From the NCBI RefSeq assembly GCF_900111005.1, contig NZ_FOFV01000003.1, positions 186,001 through 250,000 of the forward strand: a stretch of DNA of 64,000 bases, written 5' to 3'. Of the stretch, positions 43,694 through 52,151 are shown in pieces. The position numbers and the translations under genes were made by a program. This DNA is from Lentzea albida (GTDB taxonomy: Bacteria; Actinomycetota; Actinomycetes; Mycobacteriales; Pseudonocardiaceae). The stretch's first letter is position 1, and each line of letters opens with the position of its first letter. Under the pieces are notes generated by a model that was not told the origin of the DNA, did no database searches, and was given only the letters and a program-made list of their open reading frames with translations.

Positions 43694-45052
43694 CTATCCG
43701 AACAGCGCTCGAGCGGTCAGCCCGAGGCCCACGACGAGAACGAGCCCGGCGGTGATCGCGGGCAGGGCGGTGAACCGGTCGCGGAAGCGCTCGACGGCGG
43801 CCAGCCGGTCACGCAGACGGACCAGGAGCAGTCCCACGAGCGTGAGCGTGGTGGCCATGCCGATGCCATAACCGAGCACGAGCAGGACGCCGAACCAGGT
43901 CCGCCCCAGGGCGATCGCCCCCAGCAGCACCACCAGCGCCGAGGGGCTGGGCACGAGTCCCCCTGCCACGCCCATCCCGATCAGGCCGCCACGACCAACG
44001 CGGTGCCCGTGCCCGTGGCCGTGCCCGTGGCCGTGGCCGTGGCCGTGGCCGTGGCCGACGGGTACGGGTTGGCGCTGCAGTGCCGAGCGGAGCAGGAACA
44101 CCCCGATGGCGGTGACGAGCACGCCGCTGGCGACGCCGAGCACGCGCAGCAGCGATTCACCGGCCAACGCGCTGGAAGCGCTGATCACCAGACCGATGAG
44201 CAGCACCCCGACGGTGTGGGTGAGGGTGACGGTGGCACCGACGACGACCGCGTCACGAGCGGTGCCGTCCCGGCCTGCCAGGTAGGCGGCGATGACGGTC
44301 TTGCCGTGGCCGGGCAACGCGGCGTGCGAGGCGCCGAGCAGCAGCGACAACAGCACGGCGAGCACCCCGACCAACGGCGTGAGGTCCTGTTCGCCGGCGA
44401 GGTCGGTGAAGGCGCGGGTGGCCGTGCCGAGCAAGGTGGTGCCGCCCTGGGCCACGCCGACGCCCGAGGCCGCGGTGGTGCCGGGTTCGACGCGCAGGCT
44501 CACCGCCCGGACGTCGAGCGGGTCGGCCAGCAGGTCGTCGGGATAGGCGCGGAGCTCGTCGCTGGCGCTGGTCGCCGGTACGGGCGGGTCCAGCAGTGCG
44601 ATGCCGTCGCCGGTGGCGGTCATCTCGTGCCAGCCGACGCGGCCCGGCCGGTAGGTGTCCCGCACGTCGACGGTGGCGGCGGACCCGAGGTCCGCGGGCG
44701 CGGTGGACAGGCAGGTGAGGCGGGTGGTGGGCAGCCCGGCCTCGCCGGACGGGTACTCGACCGACGCCGATCGCGGGGACACCGCCTTGCGGACGCCGTC
44801 GACCGTCAGCTGGAGACCGTCGCGCACGGCACCGCACTCCCGGTCCGCGTAGTCGCTCGTGCGCGCGGGCTGCTCCTGCAGGGTGGGGATCTCGGCGAGG
44901 TCGATGACCGAGACGACGTCGACCCGGTCGGGGTGGACGGTGATGGCGTGGTGGTGGTTGATCGTGAAGTTGCCCAATGGGTGGGCGCTAGCGCTCGCCG
45001 GAGCGGCCAGCAGGGCCAGCCCAGCCAGGACGAGGACCGCGGCCGCCCTCAT
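43694..45052 (-). CDS. NicO-family nickel/cobalt transporter with extracytoplasmic N-terminal domain
   Basis: 452 aa. Signal peptide ending ASASAHP, ~200-residue extracytoplasmic domain (HPLGNFTINHHHAITVHPDRVDVV), then about six TM helices carrying the NicO signature GASHAALPGHGKTVIAAYL and a second motif LTHTVGVLLIGL. A cytoplasmic His-rich loop with nine His-Gly repeats (~327-346) could bind Ni2+ or Co2+. Overlaps the TPR gene by 4 nt. It either imports or exports the metal; family members include the exporter RcnA. Confidence 0.88.
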   Translation of the reverse strand: MRAAAVLVLAGLALLAAPASASAHPLGNFTINHHHAITVHPDRVDVVSVIDLAEIPTLQEQPARTSDYADRECGAVRDGLQLTVDGVRKAVSPRSASVEYPSGEAGLPTTRLTCLSTAPADLGSAATVDVRDTYRPGRVGWHEMTATGDGIALLDPPVPATSASDELRAYPDDLLADPLDVRAVSLRVEPGTTAASGVGVAQGGTTLLGTATRAFTDLAGEQDLTPLVGVLAVLLSLLLGASHAALPGHGKTVIAAYLAGRDGTARDAVVVGATVTLTHTVGVLLIGLVISASSALAGESLLRVLGVASGVLVTAIGVFLLRSALQRQPVPVGHGHGHGHGHGHGHGHGHRVGRGGLIGMGVAGGLVPSPSALVVLLGAIALGRTWFGVLLVLGYGIGMATTLTLVGLLLVRLRDRLAAVERFRDRFTALPAITAGLVLVVGLGLTARALFG

Positions 45053-46344
45053 CGCAGTCCGTCCAGGGCGGCGCGGGCGGCCGGGCCGTCCACGGGTGAG
45101 AAGTGCGGGTTGGTGCGCACCGCGGAGTCGAGCGCGCTCCTGGCCTCCGCGGTGCGACCGAGCGCACGCAGGATCATGCCGCGGTGGTAGGCGAAGGTGG
45201 CGTTGCGCCAGCCGGTCGCGGCGGCGCGCTCGGCGAAGGGCAGTGCCTCGGCATCACGACCGGTGAGGTGCAGCGCCCAGGCGAGCGCGTCCGCGACCAG
45301 CGGGTGCTGCCGGCGGTTCCACTCCCGTTCGGCGGCGGCCAGCGAGGTGGCGGAATCACCCCGATCAGCGGCGACGACCGACGCGGCCAGGTCGTCGATG
45401 CTGCCCGCGGCGGCCAGCAGGCGCTCCTGCTGGGCGAGCAGGTCGAACTGACGCGCGGCGTCGTCGGTGCGGCCCGACGCGCGGAGCAGGAGCGCGTACT
45501 CGTGCAGGTACTGCGGTGACGGCACGCGGGCGACGATCTCGGCGTAGCCGGTGATCGCGGTGCCCAGATCTCCTCGGGCCGCGGCGATCTTGGCCCGCCC
45601 CTGCAGCAGTGCGGGGTCGAGGGGGTCGACGAGCAGGCCCTGCTCGTACTGCGAGGAGGCCTCGTCGAGATCACCGTTGTCGAAGGCCAGCTCGCCGAGG
45701 CGGTAGCGGCAGAACAAGGTGTCAGAGGGTGACGAGGAGGCGTCGAGCGCACGGGTGAGCGCTTGGCGCGCGGCGTCGACGTCGCCGCGTTGTTCGAAGT
45801 CGTAGGCGGCGCGGGTGAACGCAGGCACGCCGGGTTCGAGGTCGAGCATCCGCTGCACGGCGGCTCGTGCTTCGTCGGACTTGCCGAGCTGGGTGAGGGC
45901 GTCGGCGAGCACGCCGTAGACCTCGGCGGTGTCGGGCAGCGCGGCACGGGCGAGTTCGGCCTGGTCGCGGGCAGCGGCGAAGTCGTGGCGGGCGTTGGCG
46001 AGGGCACCGAGACCCATGTGGGCGGGTCCGTTGCCGTCCGGCTTGTGCCGCAGAGAGGTCTCGAGCGCGCCCTGTGCCTTGCCGTAGTAGGTGGGATCAC
46101 CGGTGATGCGGGCCTGCTCGACGTAGGCCGAGCCGAGCGACGCCCACGTGGCGGCGTCACCGGGCACGCGCCGCAGCCGCTCCTGGGCGGCGCTGATGGC
46201 GCGTTGCACGTCGCTGCGAGCCACGGCGGCGCCCGCGGCTGTGGGAACGGGGTCGTCACCGCGGCTGAGCGCCGTCGCGGTCGTGGCGAGCAACGCGGCG
46301 CCGGCGGCGATGGCCAGCGCTGCGATGATCTTGCGGCGGTTCAT
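45049..46344 (-). CDS. exported TPR-repeat protein
   Basis: 431 aa. N-terminal signal or anchor (MNRRKIIAALAIAAGAALLAT), then about ten TPR-like helical pairs from residue 45 to the end (RVPGDAATWASLGSAYVEQARI; GVLADALTQLGKSDEARAAVQRML; and others). Extracytoplasmic TPR proteins act as assembly platforms. Its 4-nt overlap with the NicO gene and shared direction suggest that the two act together in metal transport. Confidence 0.88.
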   Translation of the reverse strand: MNRRKIIAALAIAAGAALLATTATALSRGDDPVPTAAGAAVARSDVQRAISAAQERLRRVPGDAATWASLGSAYVEQARITGDPTYYGKAQGALETSLRHKPDGNGPAHMGLGALANARHDFAAARDQAELARAALPDTAEVYGVLADALTQLGKSDEARAAVQRMLDLEPGVPAFTRAAYDFEQRGDVDAARQALTRALDASSSPSDTLFCRYRLGELAFDNGDLDEASSQYEQGLLVDPLDPALLQGRAKIAAARGDLGTAITGYAEIVARVPSPQYLHEYALLLRASGRTDDAARQFDLLAQQERLLAAAGSIDDLAASVVAADRGDSATSLAAAEREWNRRQHPLVADALAWALHLTGRDAEALPFAERAAATGWRNATFAYHRGMILRALGRTAEARSALDSAVRTNPHFSPVDGPAARAALDGLR

Positions 46345-46383
46345 GGCGCGCTCCGTGGGTTGCTGCCGAGTCAGGTCACCGGA

Positions 46384-46419
46384 CGTGCCGGGGAACGAAC
46401 GGGTCCGTTCCCCGGCACG
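46384..46419 (-). terminator. 14-bp hairpin after the DUF4331 gene
   Basis: Perfect arms 46384-46397 and 46406-46419 with an 8-nt loop, a few bases downstream of the DUF4331 stop in its direction of transcription. Confidence 0.8.
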
Positions 46420-46423
46420 GCTG

Positions 46424-48013
46424 TCATGCGACTGCGGGAACCGCGGTCCGAAGTGGACGACGGCTCAGCAGCCACACGCCCGAACCGATCAGCAGCGCCG
46501 CGAGGACGCCGTTGAGGATCAGCCCGGCCGGCAGACCGCCACCGCCACCGCTACCGCCCGCGGGCGGCACAGCTCCGGCAGCGCCGGAGTTGACCGCGGT
46601 GTTGTGGGGCAGCGCCACGTACGGGAACGAGGTGCCGAACGCCTTGTCGTTGGCATTGACCTTGTCCCCCGCCGCGAGCGCGGGCACGATGCCGCTCACC
46701 GCGGCGCCCTGCAGTGCCTGCACCCCGATGTCGAGCACGTCGTCGGCGAGCCGGCGTCCGTTGGGGAAGCCCTGCAGGTCACCGGCGAGCACGCCCAGCC
46801 GGTTGGGCGACGCCGCCGGCGGGATCGAGGTGTTGAGCCGCAGCTGCTCCGACGGTGTGAACTTCTTCGGGTTCACGTCGGCGTTGTTGAGCTGTGAGTT
46901 CAGGTCCGCCTTGATCGGCCCGCCCGCCTTGGTGGTGATGCCGGTCAGGAAGATCTCCACGAGGTCGTTGCGCGGCGTCGCCGGTGCCGGCAGGCCGTAG
47001 ATGGCCTGGATCAGCTTGGGCACCTCCGGATCGGTGACCCGGTTGACCAGCTCGGGCGTTCTGCCGTCCTGGTCGGGCGTGAGGGAGTTGAACCTGTCCT
47101 TCAGCCCTGCCGGCACGACGACCTCGTTGACCAGCGGGTTGCCCAGGCGGGAGACCTGGACGAACGGGCCCACCGGTCGTGACTCGCCGGGAGTGAGCAC
47201 CATCGACTGCCGCTCGGTGTCGCTCCACACGCCGATGACCGGGTTGCGGGTCGCGTCACCCTTGAGCGCCAGCTGCGACTTCGGGACCTGCAACGCGATG
47301 GTGTTGACGTTGTAGCCGCGCAGCGTGTCCTGACCGACCTCGGACAGGTTGCCGCCGTAGAGCAGGTCGAACACCCGCAGGTCGAGGAAGAACGCGTCGT
47401 CGGACTGGCCGACGAAGCTCTTGCCGCCGCCGGGGACGTCGGTGATCGCCTGAGCGGTCAACGCGCCGTAGTCCGGCATCGACGCCGGTCCGGTGTTGGA
47501 CGGCGCGACCTTGCCCGAGCGGATCAGCTTGCGCTCACGGCCGTCGCGGTCGATCAGCTCCAGCGTGTAGGTCTGCCGGAACAGCAGGTTCTCGTCGTCC
47601 AGCGACGTGACCGGCCCGTTGTTGTACAGGAACGTCGACTTGCCCCGGCGGTCCTCGGTGCGGAACGTCCACCGGTAGGTCAGGTCCGCCTTGGCGTCAC
47701 CGTCGTTGTCGATGTTGATGTCGTAGCGGGCATCGGTCGCCCACGGGTAGAAGTTCGGCCCGCCGTTGGGCTCCTGGAACGGCGACCAGTTCGCCACCAG
47801 CGTGACCGTGTCCGGCTTGTCCGGGCTCACGAACGCGTACACGTCGGTGTTGTCCACCGCGGGGTCGCCCGCGATCAACGGCGCTTCTCGGTGGCTCGAC
47901 GCCCCGGCCGATCCCGAACCACCGATCAGACCTGCCGCGAACAACGTGCTCCCGACCGCGATCAGACTTACCGCCACACGTCGTCGACGACGTGCGGGAG
48001 GGGGTGCTGACAT
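46424..48013 (-). CDS. DUF4331-family exported protein with C-terminal membrane anchor
   Basis: 529 aa. Signal peptide (RRRRR n-region, hydrophobic run, SAGASSHREAPLI at the mature start). The DUF4331 body is marked by SSHREAPLIAGDPAVDNTDVYAFVSPD and SFVGQSDDAFFLDLRVFDLLYG. The C terminus has a Gly-rich linker, one TM helix (~500-518) and RR residues, so the protein is tethered outside the membrane. Function unknown. ATG 48013 has GGGATGGAG upstream. A SigK-like promoter lies 65-91 bp upstream. Confidence 0.9.
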   Translation of the reverse strand: MSAPPPARRRRRVAVSLIAVGSTLFAAGLIGGSGSAGASSHREAPLIAGDPAVDNTDVYAFVSPDKPDTVTLVANWSPFQEPNGGPNFYPWATDARYDINIDNDGDAKADLTYRWTFRTEDRRGKSTFLYNNGPVTSLDDENLLFRQTYTLELIDRDGRERKLIRSGKVAPSNTGPASMPDYGALTAQAITDVPGGGKSFVGQSDDAFFLDLRVFDLLYGGNLSEVGQDTLRGYNVNTIALQVPKSQLALKGDATRNPVIGVWSDTERQSMVLTPGESRPVGPFVQVSRLGNPLVNEVVVPAGLKDRFNSLTPDQDGRTPELVNRVTDPEVPKLIQAIYGLPAPATPRNDLVEIFLTGITTKAGGPIKADLNSQLNNADVNPKKFTPSEQLRLNTSIPPAASPNRLGVLAGDLQGFPNGRRLADDVLDIGVQALQGAAVSGIVPALAAGDKVNANDKAFGTSFPYVALPHNTAVNSGAAGAVPPAGGSGGGGGLPAGLILNGVLAALLIGSGVWLLSRRPLRTAVPAVA

Positions 48014-48077
48014 GCTCCATCCCTTCGGATCCGCGCCTGTCCGGAGCGACATCCGCCACGCGGACAGGACGCCGTTC

Positions 48078-48104
48078 ATTCGCCACCGATGAAGTGCGGG
48101 TTTG
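48078..48104 (-). promoter_or_regulatory. SigK-like promoter candidate for DUF4331 gene
   Basis: On the minus strand CAAACC (48099-48104), 15-nt spacer, GCGAAT (48078-48083). The -10 and spacing are identical to the element upstream of the fasciclin gene, and the mycobacterial SigK consensus is CCATCC/CCGAAT. Four of six -35 bases match. Confidence 0.45.
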
Positions 48105-48245
48105 CCCGGTTCACCCGATCGAACTGTTGCCAAGCTCTGGCATCACGGAGGCGGTCTCGGGACGATCTCGGCGCGACGACCAATCCACAGGTTCCGCGGC
48201 GACGAACCACGACCGTTCGGGCCGCAGCACACCGCAGCTCTGCGA

Positions 48246-48564
48246 TGGACGCACCCGGAGAGGCTGATCGGCTTGCTGCAGACCGTCATCGTCCTGGTCG
48301 CGGTGCTCACAGCGGTGTCGTTGGCCCCCTCCCCCACTCGCGGTAGCGGCGTTCGCGCTGGCGGCGGTGGCGGTCGTGGTCAACGGGAACCTGGTCTTCG
48401 CGGTGGCGGCGGCGGTCACCGCGGGGGTCCGGGTCTGCGTGGCGGGAGCGCAGTGGGGGCAAGCCCTCGCACTGGGTGCCCGCCCGTCCCCGCTTGCCAC
48501 GTTGTTCGACCTGACCGGCTTCCTCGGCGCGTGCGGTGGAACGGCACGAACTGCTCTCGCGTGA
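48246..48564 (+). pseudogene. decayed membrane-protein gene
   Basis: The first part reads ERLIGLLQTVIVLVAVLTAV in one frame. After a C-rich run near 48325-48335 it continues in another frame as PLAVAAFALAAVAVVVNGNL and VFAVAAAVTAGVRVCV, ending at TGA 48562-48564. Two or three hydrophobic helices. A frameshift at the C-run is the simplest explanation; there is no clear start or ribosome site. Confidence 0.4.
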
Positions 48565-48849
48565 CGGTGCCCGGCTTCCGCTGGGCGTCTGGCACCCTCC
48601 GGACAGACCTACCGGCTCGCCGTCATCAGCGACGGCGGCGACGAGGTGTCCGCGGGGTCGTTCATCGGCACGGGCGAGAACCTCATGCGGTGCAACCTGA
48701 ACAGTTCGGTCCTGCGCGCGAGCGCGGCGGGCTTCGTCGTCCGCGACGAGACGGGTGCGGTCGCGCTGTCCTCCACGTTTCCCCGTCCTGAGCCGGCGAG
48801 GGCGCTCGCGAACACCAATCCGCGTCGGCAACCGGCCCGAACCACCAGC
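48500..48849 (+). pseudogene. anti-sigma-like extracytoplasmic domain remnant
   Basis: VERHELLSRDGARLPLGVWH in one frame (~48530-48595) is followed after a shift by GQTYRLAVISDGGDEVSAGS and FVVRDETGAVALSSTF, running in frame into the peroxiredoxin ORF. The pattern of paired strands with an YRLxV motif resembles the C-terminal domain of RskA-like anti-sigma factors. There is no N-terminal zinc finger or TM helix, so it is a fragment. Confidence 0.35.
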
Positions 48850-49314
48850 ATGAAACGCGGAGACACCTGCCCCGACTTCACCCTGCCCGACGACACGGGT
48901 ACACCTCGCACCCTGTCGGAGTTCCTGACCACCGGCCCGGTCGTGCTGTTCTTCTACCCGGCGGCGCTGTCCGGCGGCTGCACCCAGGAGAGCTGCCACT
49001 TCCGCGATCTCGCCGGGCAGTTCCGCGAGTTCGGGGCACACCGGATCGGGATCAGTCCGGACGCCGTGAGCAAGCAGAGCGAGTTCTCCCGCGCCCACGG
49101 CTTCGACTACCCTCTTCTGTCCGATGTGGATGGTGCTGTCGCGAAGCAGTTCGGTGCCTGGCGGCGCTTCCTGCCCCTGCACACCCGCAGGCGCACCTTC
49201 GTCATCGACACCGACCGCCAGATCCTCGAAGTGATCAAGAGCGAGCTGAAGTTCGACGCCCATGCCGACCAGGCTCTCGCGGTGCTGCGGGAACAGGCAG
49301 CCGGGCGGCACTAG
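48850..49314 (+). CDS. BCP/AhpC-like peroxiredoxin
   Basis: 154-aa thiol peroxidase. Peroxidatic Cys44 in GGCTQESC and resolving Cys49 five residues later, as in atypical 2-Cys BCP/PrxQ enzymes; CPDFTLPDDTG and FFYPAAL precede it. It would reduce organic hydroperoxides in the cytosol. The reading frame extends upstream through an anti-sigma-like remnant; I start at ATG 48850, where the family begins. Convergent with the molybdoenzyme gene (4-nt overlap of the ends). Confidence 0.85.
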   Translation: MKRGDTCPDFTLPDDTGTPRTLSEFLTTGPVVLFFYPAALSGGCTQESCHFRDLAGQFREFGAHRIGISPDAVSKQSEFSRAHGFDYPLLSDVDGAVAKQFGAWRRFLPLHTRRRTFVIDTDRQILEVIKSELKFDAHADQALAVLREQAAGRH

Positions 49315-50807
49315 GCGACGGCGGTGAAGACCATCGAGTGCCAGCCGGTGGCGCCGTCCGGGATGGGGGCGGCGCGGTCGTTGGTCTGGGTGAGGCCGTT
49401 GCGGTCGGTGGCGCGGCACTCGACGGTGTGGTTGCCCGGCGCCACGTCGAGCTCGATCCGCCACATCCGCCAGGTGTCGACGTTGACCTCCTTGCTCAGG
49501 GTCGCCTGCTGCCACGGGCCGCCGTCGACCCGGACCTCCACCTTGTCTATGCCGAGGTGCTGGGCCCACGCGATGCCCGCCGCGACGAACCGGCCCGCCG
49601 GCGCCCGTTCGAACGACTTCGGCCGGTCGATCCGCGACATCACCTTGACCGGTGCCTTCTTCGCCCAGCCGCGCTGCGCCCAGTACGGGTCGAACGCGTC
49701 GAAGGTGGTGAGCTCCATGTCCACCAGCCACTTCGTCGCCGAGACGTAGCCGTAGAGGCCGGGCACGACCATGCGGACCGGGAAACCGCGCTCCAGCGGC
49801 AGCGGTTCGCCGTTCATCCCGATGGCCAGCATCGCGTTCGAGCCCGGGGCCATGATCGACGAGACCGGCGTTCCGCACGTCCAGCCGTCGACGCTGCGGG
49901 TTGCGAGCTGGTCGGCACCGGACTGCACGCCCGCGTCGCGCAGCAGGTCCGCCAGGTCCACGCCGATGAAGTTCGACGTCGAGATGTACGGGCCGCCGAC
50001 CTCGTTCGACACGCACACGAGCGTGATGGTCTTCTCCACCAGCGGACGGCGCAGCAGGTCGTCGTAGGTCAGCACCATCTCGTCGTCCACCATGCCGTGC
50101 ACGCGCATCCGCCAGTCCTCCGCCCGCAGGCGCGGCACGGTGAGCGCGGTGTCGACCCGGTAGAACTTCTCGTTCGGCGTGAGGAACGTCGGCGTGCCCT
50201 CACGCGAGAAGTCCGCGTCGAACGGGATCTCCGGCGCCTTGCGCCCCGGCCGCAACGTGATCCCGCGCCGCGAGGCCTCGACGTCCACCCGGCCCGCGAG
50301 GAACTGACCGCCCACCCCCGCCACCGCGGCTCCCGCGGCGACCGCTGCCGTCGACAGCAGGAACCTCCGCCTGCCGGGCGCCTCCGCGGGCGCCTGCGAC
50401 CACAGCCAGCGGAACGCGACCACGCCGACCACGAGGCTTGCCAGCGGCGCGACCACTGCCCATCCGGTCGTCGTCGGCCGCGCCAGCACGGCGGCGATGC
50501 CGAGCAGTCCCAGCAGACCTGCGAGCGCGGTGCCGGGCCACGGGCTGCGCCGCGACAGCAAGCCCGCCACCACGCCGAGCCCCGCGAGCACGACCGCCAT
50601 GCCCGCGAGGAGCACGACCTTGTCGTTCTCACCGAAGGTGCGGATCGCGAAGTCCTTGACCGGGTGCGGTGTCAGGTCGATCGCGGTGTTGCCGACCGCG
50701 AGGAACGGCGAGGCCAGCGGACTCACCAGTCCGGCCACGAGGTGGCCTGCCGCCAGGGCCGCGGCCACGGACACGAGACCGATGAGGATGGATCGCATTG
50801 CCTTCAC
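49311..50807 (-). CDS. membrane-anchored sulfite oxidase/YedY-family molybdopterin oxidoreductase
   Basis: 498 aa. The N-terminal third has about four TM helices (1-150), followed by a twin-Arg-like segment APGRRRFLLSTAAV and then the oxidoreductase molybdopterin domain (~190-390). The Mo-coordinating Cys265 lies in TLVCVSNEVGG, with GVDLADLLRDAGV and GEPLPLERGFPVRMVVPGLYGY following. The Mo-co dimerisation domain is C-terminal (~400-498). It acts at the outer face of the membrane; protein-methionine-sulfoxide or sulfite are plausible substrates. Confidence 0.9.
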   Translation of the reverse strand: MKAMRSILIGLVSVAAALAAGHLVAGLVSPLASPFLAVGNTAIDLTPHPVKDFAIRTFGENDKVVLLAGMAVVLAGLGVVAGLLSRRSPWPGTALAGLLGLLGIAAVLARPTTTGWAVVAPLASLVVGVVAFRWLWSQAPAEAPGRRRFLLSTAAVAAGAAVAGVGGQFLAGRVDVEASRRGITLRPGRKAPEIPFDADFSREGTPTFLTPNEKFYRVDTALTVPRLRAEDWRMRVHGMVDDEMVLTYDDLLRRPLVEKTITLVCVSNEVGGPYISTSNFIGVDLADLLRDAGVQSGADQLATRSVDGWTCGTPVSSIMAPGSNAMLAIGMNGEPLPLERGFPVRMVVPGLYGYVSATKWLVDMELTTFDAFDPYWAQRGWAKKAPVKVMSRIDRPKSFERAPAGRFVAAGIAWAQHLGIDKVEVRVDGGPWQQATLSKEVNVDTWRMWRIELDVAPGNHTVECRATDRNGLTQTNDRAAPIPDGATGWHSMVFTAVA

Positions 50808-50909
50808 ACCAGTGGTTCGGGGCGAACTCCCCGGCAGATTGGGCGGCGGCCGAACTCACCGCCGCGGAGCGACGCCAAGTCGAAGCTCGCCCTGCAGGAC
50901 GACGCCCTG

Positions 50910-50946
50910 TCCCTGTGCGTCCAGATCCATTGTGGACGCACAGGGA
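50910..50946 (-). terminator. 14-bp perfect hairpin
   Basis: Arms 50910-50923 and 50933-50946, 9-nt loop. It is downstream of the LuxR-type remnant and upstream of the molybdoenzyme gene, both minus strand. Confidence 0.65.
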
Positions 50947-51049
50947 CGTGCGTGGCGCCGTCCCGAACCGGCTGAACCGCATCTGGCGGATCCGCGCACA
51001 CGACATCCGCACGAAGTCCCGAAGCCGGATCGACACCGAGACCCACACC

Positions 51050-51784
51050 ACTTGATCGGGTGATCTCCCCAAGACAGGTCGACGTCCTCCAAGGCGCGTT
51101 CGAGTTCGTGCCGGTTCTTCGCACCGGGTTTGTCGCGGATGCGGGTTACGTGGTGCTCGACGGTCTTGGCAGAGATGAACAGCGCGTCGCCCACCTCGCG
51201 GTGGGTGAGCCCGTCCCGGACCAGCGCGGCCACCTCCTGCTCGCGTTCGCTCAGGACCGCGGCACCACCACTGCTCTGCCCACCGCCGCAGTGGAACTGG
51301 CGGGCGATGTCGAGCAGCCGGGTCATCGCTTTGCGGTCGGTGGTGTGCATGGCCGCGTGCCCGGCGAGTCTGGCCGCGTCCGCGCGCATGCCGTGGGCGT
51401 GCAGTTCCCGCGCCGCCGCCTCGACGCGGGCATGGTCCACGTCCCCCGAGCCTGCCCCTCTCCAGCAGTGCGCGGCCATCGAGAGCGCACGGGCGAACGA
51501 CAACGCCGAACTCCAGGGCCGCGGCGAGCAGGGCCTCGCGGCTCCCTGGCGACGTGCGGACGTGAGAGCAGCTGTGCCGCCCCGGTGTCACCGCCGAGGA
51601 GTTCCACGCAGGCGAGCAACAGCTGATGACGGTCAGCGTGCAGCCCCCTGCCGCCGTCGTCCTCGACGGCCTTGGCGAGCAACGACCTCGCCACCGTCAG
51701 CTCCCCCACGTGGACGCAGGTCAACGCGGCGAGCGCGGTGGGACTGTCCGGCAGCACCACCGCGAGGGCTCCGGCCTGGTCCAC
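51050..51784 (-). pseudogene. LuxR-family regulator, truncated and frameshifted
   Basis: Minus-strand pieces in three frames line up as one regulator. ALAALTCVHVGELTVARSLL and HQLLLACVELLGGDTGAAQLL (from 51784) come first, then SHVRTSPGSREALLAAALEF (~51590-51520), then SFARALSMAAHCWRGAG through the complete LuxR HTH (LSEREQEVAALVRDGLTHRE, SAKTVEHHVTRIR) to about 51050. At least two frameshifts are needed, and the large N-terminal ATPase expected of LAL regulators is absent. It begins exactly at a 15-bp palindrome. Confidence 0.65.
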
Positions 51785-51814
51785 TCACCGCCGTGGCCAC
51801 CACGGCGGTGAGTG
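51782..51814. repeat. 15-bp perfect palindrome with 3-nt loop
   Basis: Arms 51782-51796 and 51800-51814. It separates the 5'-truncated LuxR remnant (minus) from a coding-like tail on the plus strand, as if marking a deletion or insertion junction. Confidence 0.8.
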
Positions 51815-51990
51815 CAGCCATCGGCGACCCGGTGACGGTGCCGAGGAACGTCACCGACGTCGCATCCAACGTGGGCAACCTCGGCGACGTGACCGGCGTC
51901 GGTCATGTCGGCGACATCGGCGACATCTCCGGTGGACTCGGCGACGTCAACCTCGGCGGCGTGCTCAGCGACCTCGACCTGAGCCTCTGA
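51808..51990 (+). CDS. short glycine/aspartate-rich repeat peptide, possibly a C-terminal remnant
   Basis: 60 codons from GTG 51808: NVTDVASNVGNLGDVTGVGH, then VGDIGDISGGLGDVNLGGVL and SDLDLSL. The quasi-repeat (V/L)GD(V/I) resembles the tails of actinobacterial IniB-like or exported repeat proteins. No start signal is evident; it may be the end of a lost larger gene. Followed by a terminator. Confidence 0.35.
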   Translation: MSAAIGDPVTVPRNVTDVASNVGNLGDVTGVGHVGDIGDISGGLGDVNLGGVLSDLDLSL

Positions 51991-52000
51991 CACACCCTCT

Positions 52001-52035
52001 GAAGGCCGCCCCGACCGCGCTCCGGGGCGGCCTTC
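52001..52035 (+). terminator. 12-bp hairpin
   Basis: GAAGGCCGCCCC (52001-52012) with GGGGCGGCCTTC (52024-52035), 10 nt after the repeat-peptide stop. Confidence 0.8.
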
Positions 52036-52151
52036 AGGCGTCAGCGCCATCCACACCGTCCACTTCGGACCGGTGGCCGTGATCTCGCAGATCCGGGAAC
52101 AAGCTCCCGCAACGCGGCAATCCGTTCACCGGACCGCACCGAAGTACCCGC

